Assembly (NCBI GenBank): GCA_019748335.1
Contig: JAIEPP010000402.1
Span: forward strand, 1-33,237
Source of the DNA: Xanthobacteraceae bacterium
Lineage (GTDB): Bacteria > Pseudomonadota > Alphaproteobacteria > Rhizobiales > Xanthobacteraceae
Direction of reading: 5' to 3'
DNA length: 33,237 nt
The notes under the pieces were generated by a model. That model was not told the origin of the DNA. It did not search any database and saw nothing but the letters and a program-made list of their open reading frames with translations. Each line of letters starts with the position of its first letter. The first letter of the stretch is position 1. Below are positions 8,114 through 16,185 of this stretch, in pieces. The translations under genes were made by a program, and so were the position numbers.

Positions 8114-8279
8114 TTGACGGGAACAACGTGCGCACCGGCGCCGAGGCGGTAAGTGAAGAAAGTCCGGCCAACATCCCGGCCGTTCTCGGCAGGTCGACGA
8201 GGGTTCGATGAGCAGGGATTCGCCCTTGCCCACGACGAGGCCAGCATTGCTACCCCGGGAGAGACCGCTTCATGCACCC
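8105..8279 (-). pseudogene. Metallo-beta-lactamase-fold hydrolase, N-terminal fragment
   Basis: On the minus strand, three short frames in series resemble the start of an MBL-fold protein: VHEAVSPG (near 8278-8255), then NAGLVVGKGESLLIE (near 8250-8205), then VDLPRTAGMLAGLSSLTASAPVRT (near 8190-8120). These match the order of the N-terminal strand region of MBL-fold hydrolases. The downstream zinc motif HxHxDH is missing, because the fragment ends at the WYL gene. At least two frame changes are needed. It fills the gap between two convergent genes. Recognition rests on pattern memory only. Confidence 0.55.
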
Positions 8280-9409
8280 TTGTTCGGGTTAATGAGAAAT
8301 TTCTCGCCGGTCGCACGCTTGGCGTAGACGGCGAGATTGCCGAGATCGAGCGCCTCCTGCAGCGATACGACCTTGGTGTAGTGGCTGGCGAAGGTGGTCT
8401 TGAGCTCGCTGACCACGCGCTCCCTGAGCTTCTGGCCCTCCACCGGGCCGATCTTCATCAGGAACGGGAACAGCAGCCAGCCGCCGACGCCCCAGGCCAT
8501 GCCGTAGGCGCGGCTGAGCTCGATCGGGCCGGTATCGAGGCCGCCATAGATGTAGACCTGCTTGTGCACGTTGGAGCCGTAGCGGCTGTAGACCTTGGCG
8601 GTCTTGTTGATCGCGACCTCCATGGCCGTGAGGATCTGGCCCGCCAGCTTGCCGCCGCCGATGGCGTCGAAGGCGATGGTCGCGCCGGTCTCGACCAGCG
8701 CCTGGGTCAGGTCCTCCATGAAGCTCGGCTTCGAGGAATTCACGATATGCTTGGCGCCGAGCTTACGCAGGATATCGGCCTGCTCCTCGCTGCGCACGAT
8801 GTTGACGAGGCTGATGCCGTCCTTGAGGCAGATCTTGTTCAGCATCTGCCCGAGATTGGAGGCGGCGGCGGTGTGCACCAGCGCCTTGTGGCCCTCGCGG
8901 CGCATGGTCTCGGTCATTCCGAGCGCGGTCAGCGGATTGACGAACCAGGAGGCGCCGTCGGCCGCCGTCGTGCCCGCCGGCAGCGGCATGCATTCGTTGA
9001 CCCGCAGCGTCCGGTACTGCGCGTACATGGCGCCGCCAATCATCGAGACGGTCTTGCCCATCAGCGTCTTGGCCGCGTCGGACGAGCCGGTCTTGACCAC
9101 GACACCCGCGCCCTCATTGCCGACCGGCATCGATTCATCGAGCCGACCGGCCATCGCCCGCATGCCGGCATCCGGGACTTTCGCGGTGACGACCGGGAGC
9201 TCCTTCGTGCCCGAGACCTTCGCGGTGGCGAGATCGGCGGCCCCGGTCAGAAGCCCGAGATCGCTCGGATTGATCGGCGTCGCCTCGACCCGGACCACGA
9301 CCTCGTCAGCGCCGGGCTCCGGCGTCGGCACGTTCAACAGCGAGATTTCGAGCTCGCCGCTCTTCTTGATCAGCGAACGAAGCTGCAGGCCGCTCTTGGC
9401 GTCACTCAT
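8270..9409 (-). CDS. Zinc-free alcohol dehydrogenase-like/quinone oxidoreductase MDR protein
   Basis: A 379-aa MDR-superfamily protein. A GroES-like domain holds VEATPINPSDLGLLTG and the GNEGAGVVVKTG segment, with no zinc-binding Cys/His set. It is followed by a nucleotide-binding domain with AAASNLGQMLNKIC and the FDAIGGG segment. This resembles NAD(P)-dependent enoyl or quinone reductases of the family. The ATG at 9409 (MSDAKSGLQLRS) is preceded by GGGAGAA; an upstream in-frame ATG at 9451 is less likely. Third codon positions are almost all G or C, much more than in most neighbours, which produces long spurious antisense frames. Along with the MFS remnant at 9560 it looks like a separate, core-genome-like segment. 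Confidence 0.88.
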   Translation of the reverse strand: MSDAKSGLQLRSLIKKSGELEISLLNVPTPEPGADEVVVRVEATPINPSDLGLLTGAADLATAKVSGTKELPVVTAKVPDAGMRAMAGRLDESMPVGNEGAGVVVKTGSSDAAKTLMGKTVSMIGGAMYAQYRTLRVNECMPLPAGTTAADGASWFVNPLTALGMTETMRREGHKALVHTAAASNLGQMLNKICLKDGISLVNIVRSEEQADILRKLGAKHIVNSSKPSFMEDLTQALVETGATIAFDAIGGGKLAGQILTAMEVAINKTAKVYSRYGSNVHKQVYIYGGLDTGPIELSRAYGMAWGVGGWLLFPFLMKIGPVEGQKLRERVVSELKTTFASHYTKVVSLQEALDLGNLAVYAKRATGEKFLINPNKGA

Positions 9410-9559
9410 GAATTTCTCCCGTTCAAGCCTGTTATTTGGGCATGACCCCACTGGATATGGCTTCCAACAATCGTATCAGTATCAGTGAGATACCTTCGCG
9501 TCATCATGACACATCGGCGCCCGGACGTGTGATGCATGCATGGCATACGATTGCTTATG

Positions 9560-10640
9560 ATTTTGGCAGCCTTCCGCCGGCTTGAGGCCGTCAGGCGGCA
9601 CGCTGTGCTCCTCGTGGCCCTGAACGAGCGGCTGGCCATGGGTCTCGGGTCCCAGGAAGGAGAAGGCAAGCCCGGCGGCGAGTGCGCAGGCGCCGAGGAA
9701 TAGGAAGGCGGGCAGCACGGCATCGGCCGTCGTCTGAGGGAGAGCGTATTGTCGGCGCCAGCGATCACCGCAAGGCAAAGAGGATCCAGGATCTTACCGA
9801 CGCCGTTCGCCGCCTGCGAGAGCCGGCGGAGCGCGCGCCCAACCGGACGCCGTAAACCTCGACGATGTAGGGCGCGAGATTCGAGAGGCCGCCGTCAAGG
9901 AAGAAGACAGTCGTAATGAGCGCCAGGATGAACACCGGGAAGCCGCCGATCGTCAGCGGAAAGCACAAAGCCGCGACGACGAGTCCGAGCGCTGCAACAT
10001 AGCCTTGAATTTCACCGACTCTTTTCCCGCCGATTTTCTGTGCGAGCAAGGAAAGCAGCACCTTGCCGAAGATGCCGCCGAGAGTGACGTAGACGAAAGC
10101 GTGCGCCGCCTGCGCCGCCGGAATCTTGAGCAGCAGCGCGATGATCGTTGGCCTCCAGAGATAGACGCCATAAATTGCCGTCGCCACGCCCATCCAGGTA
10201 ATGACGGTGAGCCAGAAAAAGCGCGGCCGGGCGAGGAGCTCGAGGAGGCTGTGGCCGGGCTCGCTCGCAGGTAGCGTGCTGGGTAACGGCACCTGGTCGA
10301 GCGGCAGGCCGAGCGTGCGCGCGACCGTCGCTTGCGCCTCGGCGAACCGCCCCTTTGCCACGAGCCAGCGTGCCGATTCCGGCAAGAGGAGCATGAGGAG
10401 CAGGCCCATCACCGCCGGTGGCACGCCCGCCGCGGCAACGCCGCGCCAGCCCAGCAGGCCAAGGAGTGTTGCGGCGACCAGCGCGGCGATTAGGGCCCCG
10501 ACCGATGCGAAGACGACGAGAAAGCCGGTGATGAGGGTGCGGAGCCGCGTCGGGGTCAATTCGACGATGAGGGCGGTGATCGGCGTGGTGCAACCGGCGA
10601 GCCCGACGCCGACGACGAAGCGCAGGACGGTAAAGAGGCT
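9560..10640 (-). pseudogene. MFS transporter, 5'-truncated and frameshifted
   Basis: A remnant of a major facilitator transporter. It starts abruptly at SLFTVLRFVVGVGLAGCTTP (near 10640), inside what should be the third or fourth membrane segment. It runs through ELTPTRLRTLITGF and PESARWLVAKGRF (the central loop) and several hydrophobic helices, to YIVEVYGVRLGARSAG near 9820. A frameshift there moves the frame to LSQAANGVGKIL and AVIAGADNTLS. A second shift gives TTADAVLPAFLFLGACALAAGLAF, then LGPETHGQPL near 9600. The N-terminal part is missing at the junction with the transposase remnant. GC-rich codon use matches the dehydrogenase gene next to it. No function is expected. Confidence 0.85.
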
Positions 10641-11180
10641 GAGAGAACGACGTTGGCGGCGTCTCCTGCGCGGCCTTTGAGGTAGCGGCGCCCGAGGTGA
10701 CCTTTTTGCCTTCAGGTGTCCGATGATGGGCGAGGTTGCGAGCGCCGGCGTAGCGCGCGCTCGATGACACCGAAGACGCCGCGCTTCTGGCCAGAGATAA
10801 AGATGCGACGGGGATTTTGTGCGTCGTGGCCGCGATATCCCACATAGGCCCGCTCGATCGGACAGCCGGTGAGTGCCTCAGTACGATCGATGACGTCCCT
10901 CAAGGTGTGACCGTCGTTGGGGTTATCGGGTAGCGCCCTGTCGTGCAGCACGAACGAGCCACTGGGAGCCGGGCGATTGTTGGTGACGATGAAGAACTGA
11001 AAAAGCAACAACAACCCGATCATGAAGCGGGTCTCGATCCCCGGCCGGCCGTTCTCGCTGTAGAGCGGTGCGATCTCACCTTCGATCCAGTCCCAATCGC
11101 CCTTGCCCGCAAGCAGACCAGCTCGCGCTTCAGGTTGATGATCTGGTCGAGCCGCGCCCGGAACAGATTGTTCGATCACG
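10641..11180 (-). mobile_element. IS5-family transposase remnant with internal deletion
   Basis: Decayed transposase of the IS5 family. In order it shows LFRARLDQIINLKRELV (near 11170-11120), a frameshift, GDWDWIEGEIAPLYSENGRP and GIETRFMIGLLLL (to about 11000), then directly FFIVTNNRPAP, NPNDGHTLRDVIDRTEALTG, RGHDAQNPRRIFISGQKRGV and, after another frameshift, GHLGRRYLKGRAGDAANVVLS near 10645. The middle of the protein, roughly 200 residues with the first catalytic acidic residues, is deleted. The last residues are lost where the MFS remnant begins. No terminal inverted repeats could be assigned. The element is dead. Confidence 0.85.
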
Positions 11181-11571
11181 TCGTCGTGTGCTTCTTTGAC
11201 GGCATCGTCCCCTCCGATGCACCACAGAATCACGGTAAGAAGCCAAAGGGAATCCAAAAGCGAAATTACAAGGTTCGAGGCCCCAAACCGCCATTCCCTG
11301 CAATCTCAAATGCCTCCCCAGCCGAAAAACAGACTCCCCATCAACGGCTTGGTGACTTGTTCACGGACGACGAGGTAGAACTAATTGGATCGGGAAAGCC
11401 GAACCTGGCGCGGGTTCGCGCCAACTGCTGATAGATCGGTATCCGCAACCACCTCTCCAGCCGGATCGTAACATTCAGACGCCACTTACGGACTACTGGA
11501 CCGGTCATCTTTCCAGACTGGCTGATTTATGGGCCGAAGCGTAATCCGTGCGTTTCACTCGCCACCAACAC
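11181..11571. other. Intergenic stretch without a recognisable gene
   Basis: About 390 nt between the transposase remnant and the dihydrolipoamide dehydrogenase remnant. Short frames exist on both strands, but none looks like a known protein. It may contain the left end of the IS5 element near 11200 and other eroded DNA, but I see no repeat or promoter that I can support. Confidence 0.4.
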
Positions 11572-12740
11572 CTAGATATGAATTGCGTGACCTAACCCTC
11601 TCAGCGCCGCTTCCTGAAACGTTTCGCTCAGGGTTGGATGCGCGTGAATGATGGAGCCGATATCCTCAAGCCTGGCTCCCATCTCAATTGCGATAGAAAA
11701 TGCGGCAGATAATTCCGATATGCCGCGACCCACCGCTTGAACGCCGATAATCTCGTTATTTGCGCCATCCGCGACGATCTGGACAAACCCCGATTCCTCT
11801 TCAACCGTCATGGCTCGGCCGTTCGCCGTAAACGGAAATGTACTGACACGAACGTCAGCAACGGTCCCCCGAGCCTCATCCGGTGACAGGCCAACCGTCA
11901 CGATCTCAGGATCCGTGAAACAAACGGCTGGTACACACCTCTTGTCCCATACTCTATTCTCCCCCGCGATGTTCTCAGCGACCATTTCACCCTGCGCCAT
12001 GGCGCGGTGTGCGAGCATAGGCTCTCCGGCTACGTCCCCGATCGCGAAGATCCCACGCATCGATGTCTCGCATTTGTCGTCAATCCGAATGAAAGAGTCG
12101 TTCATATCCAGCACGAGCCGGTCCAACCCTAATCCGTGAGTTGAAGGTCTCCGACCTACCGTAACAAGGATCTTGTCGCATTCGACCTTGCGTACAGTTC
12201 CGTCCGCACAGCGGACCAAAAGCGCATCGTCACCGATTTTTCCAATCGCTTGAGCACCGACCAGAACCTCCACTCCCAACCGCTTAAGCCGTGTGCTTAC
12301 GGGACCGGAGAGGTCTTCTCCATAGATCGGAAGTATCCGTTTCTGGCCTTCGACGATCGTCACCTCGGCTCCAAGCTTAGCGAAAGCAGATCCGAGTTCT
12401 AGCCCGATGTAGCCACCTCCAATAACGGCAATTTTCCGAGGTACTGCTTCCAGCGCCAATGCCTCCGTCGATGAAATAACGGAACCACCAAACGGGATAG
12501 CGGGCAACTCTGCCGGGACTGAACCGGTCGCGATCACAATGAATTCGGCCCGGATATCCTGTGAGCCTGCCCTTGTGACAACCGTGACTGTTTTGCCATC
12601 TTCGAAAGTACCGCGGCCTTGGACGATCCTCACCTTTGCCCTTTTCAGCAGACCTGAAACACCACTATTCAATTTGCGAACAATTCCATCCTTCCAAATG
12701 ACGGTTCGTGCGAGATCGATCGAGGGAGAGTTGCACGTGC
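11572..12740 (-). pseudogene. lpd: Dihydrolipoamide dehydrogenase (E3) lacking its N-terminus
   Basis: About 390 aa of an E3-type flavoprotein disulfide reductase, against 460-480 aa for the family. Present are the LPAIPFGG and STEALAL region, the NAD-binding GGGYIGLELG, the ITVGRRP-like ILVTVGRRPSTHG, the FAD-contacting GIFAIGDVAGEPMLAHRA, and the C-terminal interface with the HAHPTLSE catalytic His-Glu element. Missing are the first about 80 residues, with the FAD GxGxxG fingerprint and the CxxxxC redox disulfide. The frame stays open upstream to an ATG at 12774, but the added residues are not E3-like. It cannot be an active E3. The break abuts the 3' end of the TetR remnant. Confidence 0.82.
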
Positions 12741-12770
12741 GAACGCAGCAGGAGCCAAGGCACCAAACTT

Positions 12771-13314
12771 TCAAAGAATCTCGTCCAACAGCCTGTCGTC
12801 GCCAACCGCACGCGCGAGCGCGATTGAGCCCATCATGGTTGCAAGCGCAGCGGTCGCGATCTGGCGCGCCTGCTCCGGCGGCTTTCCAGGATGGAACCCG
12901 GCGACCACGCCGATCATTTCGTCGAGCTTCCGCGCAAAGATACGCTGCGCCTGCTTGCTGGAACGGGCGATGTCGGTACCCAAGGCCGGCAGCACGCAGC
13001 CCTGTGCGCGATCATCCCGATGCTTCGGGCTCAGATAAGAGGCAACAAAGACCCTGAGCCGTTGCTCGACCGGCATGGCCTTCGTTAGGCCGGTCCATTG
13101 CGCGACCGTCCGGTCCATCGCCAGGGTGAATGCGTCTATCACAAGGGCTTCGCGCGATTCGAAATGAGAATAGAAGCCGCCATGCGTGAGACCCGCGAGC
13201 TTCATCAAATCGGCCACGCTCATGCCGTGGGCACCCGCTTTGCCGAAGCGCATAGGAGGCATTTTCGACGATCCGGTTGCGGGTTTGCTGGCCATGACCC
13301 TTCACATAGCGCAT
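12771..13314 (-). pseudogene. TetR/AcrR-family regulator, frameshifted
   Basis: The N-terminus MRYVKGHGQQTRNRIVENAS, then YALRQSG, starts at 13314 in one frame. The continuation AHGMSVADLMKLAGLTHGGFYSHFESREALV is in another, so the DNA-binding helix-turn-helix is split by an indel near 13240. The ligand-binding part follows to LLDEIL and stops at 12771, about 10-20 residues earlier than usual, where the dihydrolipoamide dehydrogenase remnant begins. A downstream ATG could give a 174-aa product without the first helix, which would not be expected to bind DNA normally. It follows the SDR gene at 13339 by 24 nt, suggesting a former SDR-tetR operon. Confidence 0.8.
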
Positions 13315-13338
13315 GCCGGCTCTCAAGCATGCTGATGC

Positions 13339-14043
13339 TCACCATTTTTCACCGAATGGGCGAATCTCGCTGAGGAAGGACCATGCCGAGCGGTCCTGTC
13401 TGTAGAGATGCCACAGTTCGTCGGCGATGGCCGACGGCTTGATGAAGAACTCGTCCGACGCATCTGGCAGACGTTCGCGCATGCGCGGCACATCGATCAC
13501 GGCGTCGATAAGGACATATGCGACGTGGATGCCGCGCGGTCCGAGATCGCGCGCGATCGATTCCGACAGAATGCGCTGAGTTGCCTTGGTTGGCGCAAAG
13601 CCGGCAAAATTCGCCTTGCCGCGAATGGCCGAGGTGTTGCCGGTGACGAGGATGGTCCCGATGCCTGCCTTGATCATGTCCGGCGCGACTTCGCGCGCCA
13701 GATACAGCAGTCCCATCACGTTCACTTGAAAATTTCGATCGAGCATTTTCGGCTCGATCTCGAGAAATGTCCCCCACCCTCCTCCTACAGCGTTGTGGAT
13801 GAGGACATTCGGAGAGCCATATGATTTGCGTATGTTGGCAACGGCCTCCCTAACCTGGCTTTCGCTGGAGACATCGCAGATCATCGCGTGCGTATCGGCG
13901 AGTTCCGCTTCCAGCGCGCGGATACGATCCGGCGAACGCGCCACGGCGATGACACGAAACCCCTCCGCCGCGAAGCGCCGAACGATCGCGGAACCGGTGC
14001 CGGGCCCGACACCTGTAACGATGGCAATTGGCTTGTCAGACAT
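13339..14043 (-). CDS. SDR-family oxidoreductase (Tyr-less active site)
   Basis: A 234-aa SDR. The cofactor motif TGVGPGTGSA (about 10-19) is present, and CDVSS and LIHNAVGGGWG fill the usual positions. The serine region is LVTGNTSAIRG. The YxxxK site reads F-A-P-T-K, so the catalytic Tyr is Phe while the Lys is kept. The C-terminal IDAVIDVPRMRERLPD and SAWSFLSEIRPFGEKW pattern is one I recognise in a subgroup of uncharacterised SDRs, so the change is probably a subgroup trait and not decay. It is followed by the tetR remnant. The substrate is unknown. Confidence 0.85.
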   Translation of the reverse strand: MSDKPIAIVTGVGPGTGSAIVRRFAAEGFRVIAVARSPDRIRALEAELADTHAMICDVSSESQVREAVANIRKSYGSPNVLIHNAVGGGWGTFLEIEPKMLDRNFQVNVMGLLYLAREVAPDMIKAGIGTILVTGNTSAIRGKANFAGFAPTKATQRILSESIARDLGPRGIHVAYVLIDAVIDVPRMRERLPDASDEFFIKPSAIADELWHLYRQDRSAWSFLSEIRPFGEKW

Positions 14044-14102
14044 CGACGCCTCGCCAGGAGCTAATTTTGCAGCAACCGAATTTTGGACAACATTGGCGGA
14101 CC

Positions 14103-14115
14103 AAACGATCGGTTT
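14103..14115. promoter_or_regulatory. Possible TetR-type operator upstream of SDR gene
   Basis: AAACGATCGGTTT is one base short of the perfect palindrome AAACCGATCGGTTT. It lies 60 nt upstream of the SDR start at 14043, in front of the former SDR-tetR unit. TetR operators are often of this kind, but the assignment is tentative. Confidence 0.3.
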
Positions 14116-14240
14116 CCTTCACATTATATGAGGGTTTTGTGAAGCTTGTGGTGCTCGGCGAACTCGCTTCCGTCGTCGAAGCTGATGGTTTTAGCCATGG
14201 ACTTTTAAGACTCTGGCTGGCAAGTCGGTGTCCCAAGATC

Positions 14241-15227
14241 TCACAGAGTGCTCCAGTCGAAACCAAGCTTGCCCCGGGATTGGCGAGACTCGAGAAGATC
14301 GTGAGCCGTGGATGCCTCGGCAGGGTGCAACATCGTCACCGCCGCGTCGTGGATTGCACCATTGGCGATCATGCCGAGGACAGCGACGGCGCTCGGGCGC
14401 CAGTGTTCTGGCGCCGTCGCGCATAGGCCTCCGAGAGAGTAGCCCGCAACCGTCCAGTTGCCGGAGCGCAACTGTTTGAAGGCGATCTCCGTGTCGCTGC
14501 TGAAGTTAGCGTCACCGAAATAAACAGCACGTCCCAGCGGCGCAAGAAATGCGCCCGGGGATGCGAGATTGCTTCCACTTATCCCCTCGAGAAAGAGGTC
14601 TACACCCCGCCCTCCAGTGATTTCGTTCAAGCTATTAAGAAAATCCTCGTAAAGGAATGCCTCGTCGTAGCCATGTTTCAAGGCGAATTCGACCTTGGAC
14701 GCGGATCCGACAGAACCAATCACTCTCCCGGCACCAAGCGCCTTTGCCTGCTGTCCAAGCATCGTGCCGACACCGCCCGCCGCACCTTGAACGAAGAGGG
14801 TCTCGCCTTTGGACATTTTTCCCACCAGCGTCAGCAGCTGGTGCGCGGCTACTCCCGTGCAGGGCAACCCAATCGCTTGGTCGGGCTCAACGGAGTGTCC
14901 GGCTATGTCCAGCGGGACAGCGAGCAATGCTGGGATAGTGGCATATTGCGCATACCCGCTCCGAGCGAATGCCGCGACTGGCTGTCCAATCGAAAAGCCT
15001 TCGACGCCATCACCGATCGCGGCGACCGTGCCCACGATCTCCAGCCCCATGACGAATGGTACGGGTGGAGCTGGGACTATGCCACGACGCACCAGCGTCT
15101 CTGCATAGTTGATCCCGGAATAGCGCACCTTCACGAGAATCTCGCCGGTGGTCGCGATCGGATCAGGCACCTCTTGGAGGGCAAGCGTTTCAGGGCCGCC
15201 CAGCGCGGTGACGACGACGGCCTTCAT
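14241..15227 (-). CDS. Quinone oxidoreductase-like MDR protein
   Basis: A 328-aa NADPH:quinone oxidoreductase-type MDR enzyme. It begins MKAVVVTALGGPETLALQEV, typical of QOR. A GroES-like domain follows with YSGINYAETLVRRG and GLEIVGTVAAIGDGV, then the nucleotide-binding VQGAAGGVGTMLGQQAKALGA and a FLEGISG stretch. Zinc ligands are absent. The start ATG overlaps the stop of a 51-codon ORF (ATGA), so translation is probably coupled to it. The isochorismatase-like gene lies further upstream on the same strand. The role is likely reduction of an enone, quinone or enoyl-thioester; the substrate is unknown. Confidence 0.88.
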   Translation of the reverse strand: MKAVVVTALGGPETLALQEVPDPIATTGEILVKVRYSGINYAETLVRRGIVPAPPVPFVMGLEIVGTVAAIGDGVEGFSIGQPVAAFARSGYAQYATIPALLAVPLDIAGHSVEPDQAIGLPCTGVAAHQLLTLVGKMSKGETLFVQGAAGGVGTMLGQQAKALGAGRVIGSVGSASKVEFALKHGYDEAFLYEDFLNSLNEITGGRGVDLFLEGISGSNLASPGAFLAPLGRAVYFGDANFSSDTEIAFKQLRSGNWTVAGYSLGGLCATAPEHWRPSAVAVLGMIANGAIHDAAVTMLHPAEASTAHDLLESRQSRGKLGFDWSTL

Positions 15228-15379
15228 GCCGCCACCGCCCGGCAGCTCGCTGCCAGACTGCGCTGCGGCCCGCCGCCGGGAACGCAGAGCACGTTCGCCG
15301 CAACCACGTCGCGCATTACGTCCACGGGGACGTCGATCGCATCTCCGCCAAATCCGGCGATTAGCAGGATGTCTCCCAC
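15224..15379 (-). CDS. Short coupled ORF, unknown (51 aa)
   Basis: A GTG start at 15379 is preceded by AAGGGAG with a 6-nt gap, a strong ribosome binding site. The frame ends in an ATGA overlap with the quinone oxidoreductase start. The peptide begins (M)GDILLIAGFGGDAIDVPVD and continues with a VPGGGPQ stretch. It resembles the first strand and helix of an alpha/beta protein but matches nothing I recognise. It could be a leader-like coupling ORF, a remnant of a larger gene, or a small protein. Start signals and overlap support translation; function is unknown. Confidence 0.45.
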   Translation of the reverse strand: MGDILLIAGFGGDAIDVPVDVMRDVVAANVLCVPGGGPQRSLAASCRAVAA

Positions 15380-15456
15380 GCTATTCTCCCTTTCAGCTGC
15401 CGACGACCCCATCCCGGCTCTGCATGGACTACCGAACATCTCCGGCTGCTCGGCGT

Positions 15457-16041
15457 CTACGGCGCAGAAAACACGACCTCCTCGCTATTCGTGATCGTTG
15501 CGAAGCGTCTCAGTATCTCGATGGATTGCCGATGTTCGTCCGCACTCGCCGCGGCACAGCCGTCTTCGATAACGCTGCAAACGTAGTCGCGATCGTGGGC
15601 ATCGCGGACGGCAGCCTGGACGACGGCCGTAGTCGATACGCCTGAGGCGAAGATATGCTCGACGCCTTGAGCGCGCAGAAGAGCCTCGAGGCCGGTTGAG
15701 AAGAACGGGCTGACGCGATGTTTGGTGATGACGGCATCGTTCTCATTTAAGCCGAGCGAAGGATGGATCTCCGTTCCCGGTGAACCAAGTTGGAATAGCC
15801 GCTTTTCCTGGGCCGACCCGAACATTGGCGAACGCCGCGGACATTCCTTGTAGTCCGCAGAGAACCCGACGCGAACGAATATGATCGGGATGCCGGAGTG
15901 TCGGGCCTTCTCGATGGCACGTCGCGTATTTGCAAGGACTCCACGCGCCCGCACTTCGGCGCCGATAGGACCTTTCGCGTAAGCCCCGTCTTCGTGAACG
16001 ATCTCGTTCTGCATATCAAGAACAAGGTAGGCTGACTTCAT
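15457..16041 (-). CDS. Isochorismatase-like hydrolase lacking the nucleophilic Cys
   Basis: A 194-aa isochorismatase-fold protein. Asp9 in LVLDMQNEIV and Lys107 in ITKHRVSPF match two residues of the family's catalytic triad. The third, a Cys in the GVxTxxCV motif, is Val140 here (GVSTTAVVQAAV). Cys-less members exist, including true isochorismatases, which cleave a vinyl ether; cysteine hydrolases (nicotinamidase, N-carbamoylsarcosine amidase) need the Cys. So it is unlikely to be an amidase of the latter kind. The ATG at 16041 is preceded by a purine-poor stretch. It lies 144 nt after the substrate-binding gene and 77 nt before the short GTG ORF, all on the same strand. Confidence 0.85.
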   Translation of the reverse strand: MKSAYLVLDMQNEIVHEDGAYAKGPIGAEVRARGVLANTRRAIEKARHSGIPIIFVRVGFSADYKECPRRSPMFGSAQEKRLFQLGSPGTEIHPSLGLNENDAVITKHRVSPFFSTGLEALLRAQGVEHIFASGVSTTAVVQAAVRDAHDRDYVCSVIEDGCAAASADEHRQSIEILRRFATITNSEEVVFSAP

Positions 16042-16185
16042 GGGGGTAAATCCTCAAATGAGATTGTCTCCGTCCCGACCGCGCATATGCCGGTGGTCAG
16101 GTCAGGTGTCGTTGCGACTACCCGACAGGCATCAGCGGCTCGTTCTCTCCGGCTCGCGCGGCGACCTCCTTCGGCCGCCGCTTCG

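Noticed and set aside
8153-9445. 430-codon open frame on the plus strand, antisense to the MDR dehydrogenase
   Set aside because: It mirrors a GC-saturated real gene; the residue pattern is Arg/Asp/His-rich and unlike a folded protein, while the minus frame has clear MDR motifs.
11440-11560. Possible IS66-like element end
   Set aside because: A GTAAGTGGCGTCTG stretch on the minus strand recalls such ends, but no matching second end or transposase was found.
14673-15494. 273-codon plus-strand frame
   Set aside because: Antisense to the quinone oxidoreductase and the short coupled ORF; low-complexity composition.
16042-16185. Possible terminator between the binding-protein and isochorismatase-like genes
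   Set aside because: A GCGGCG/CGCCGC pair can be drawn, but the loop is long and no T-run follows.
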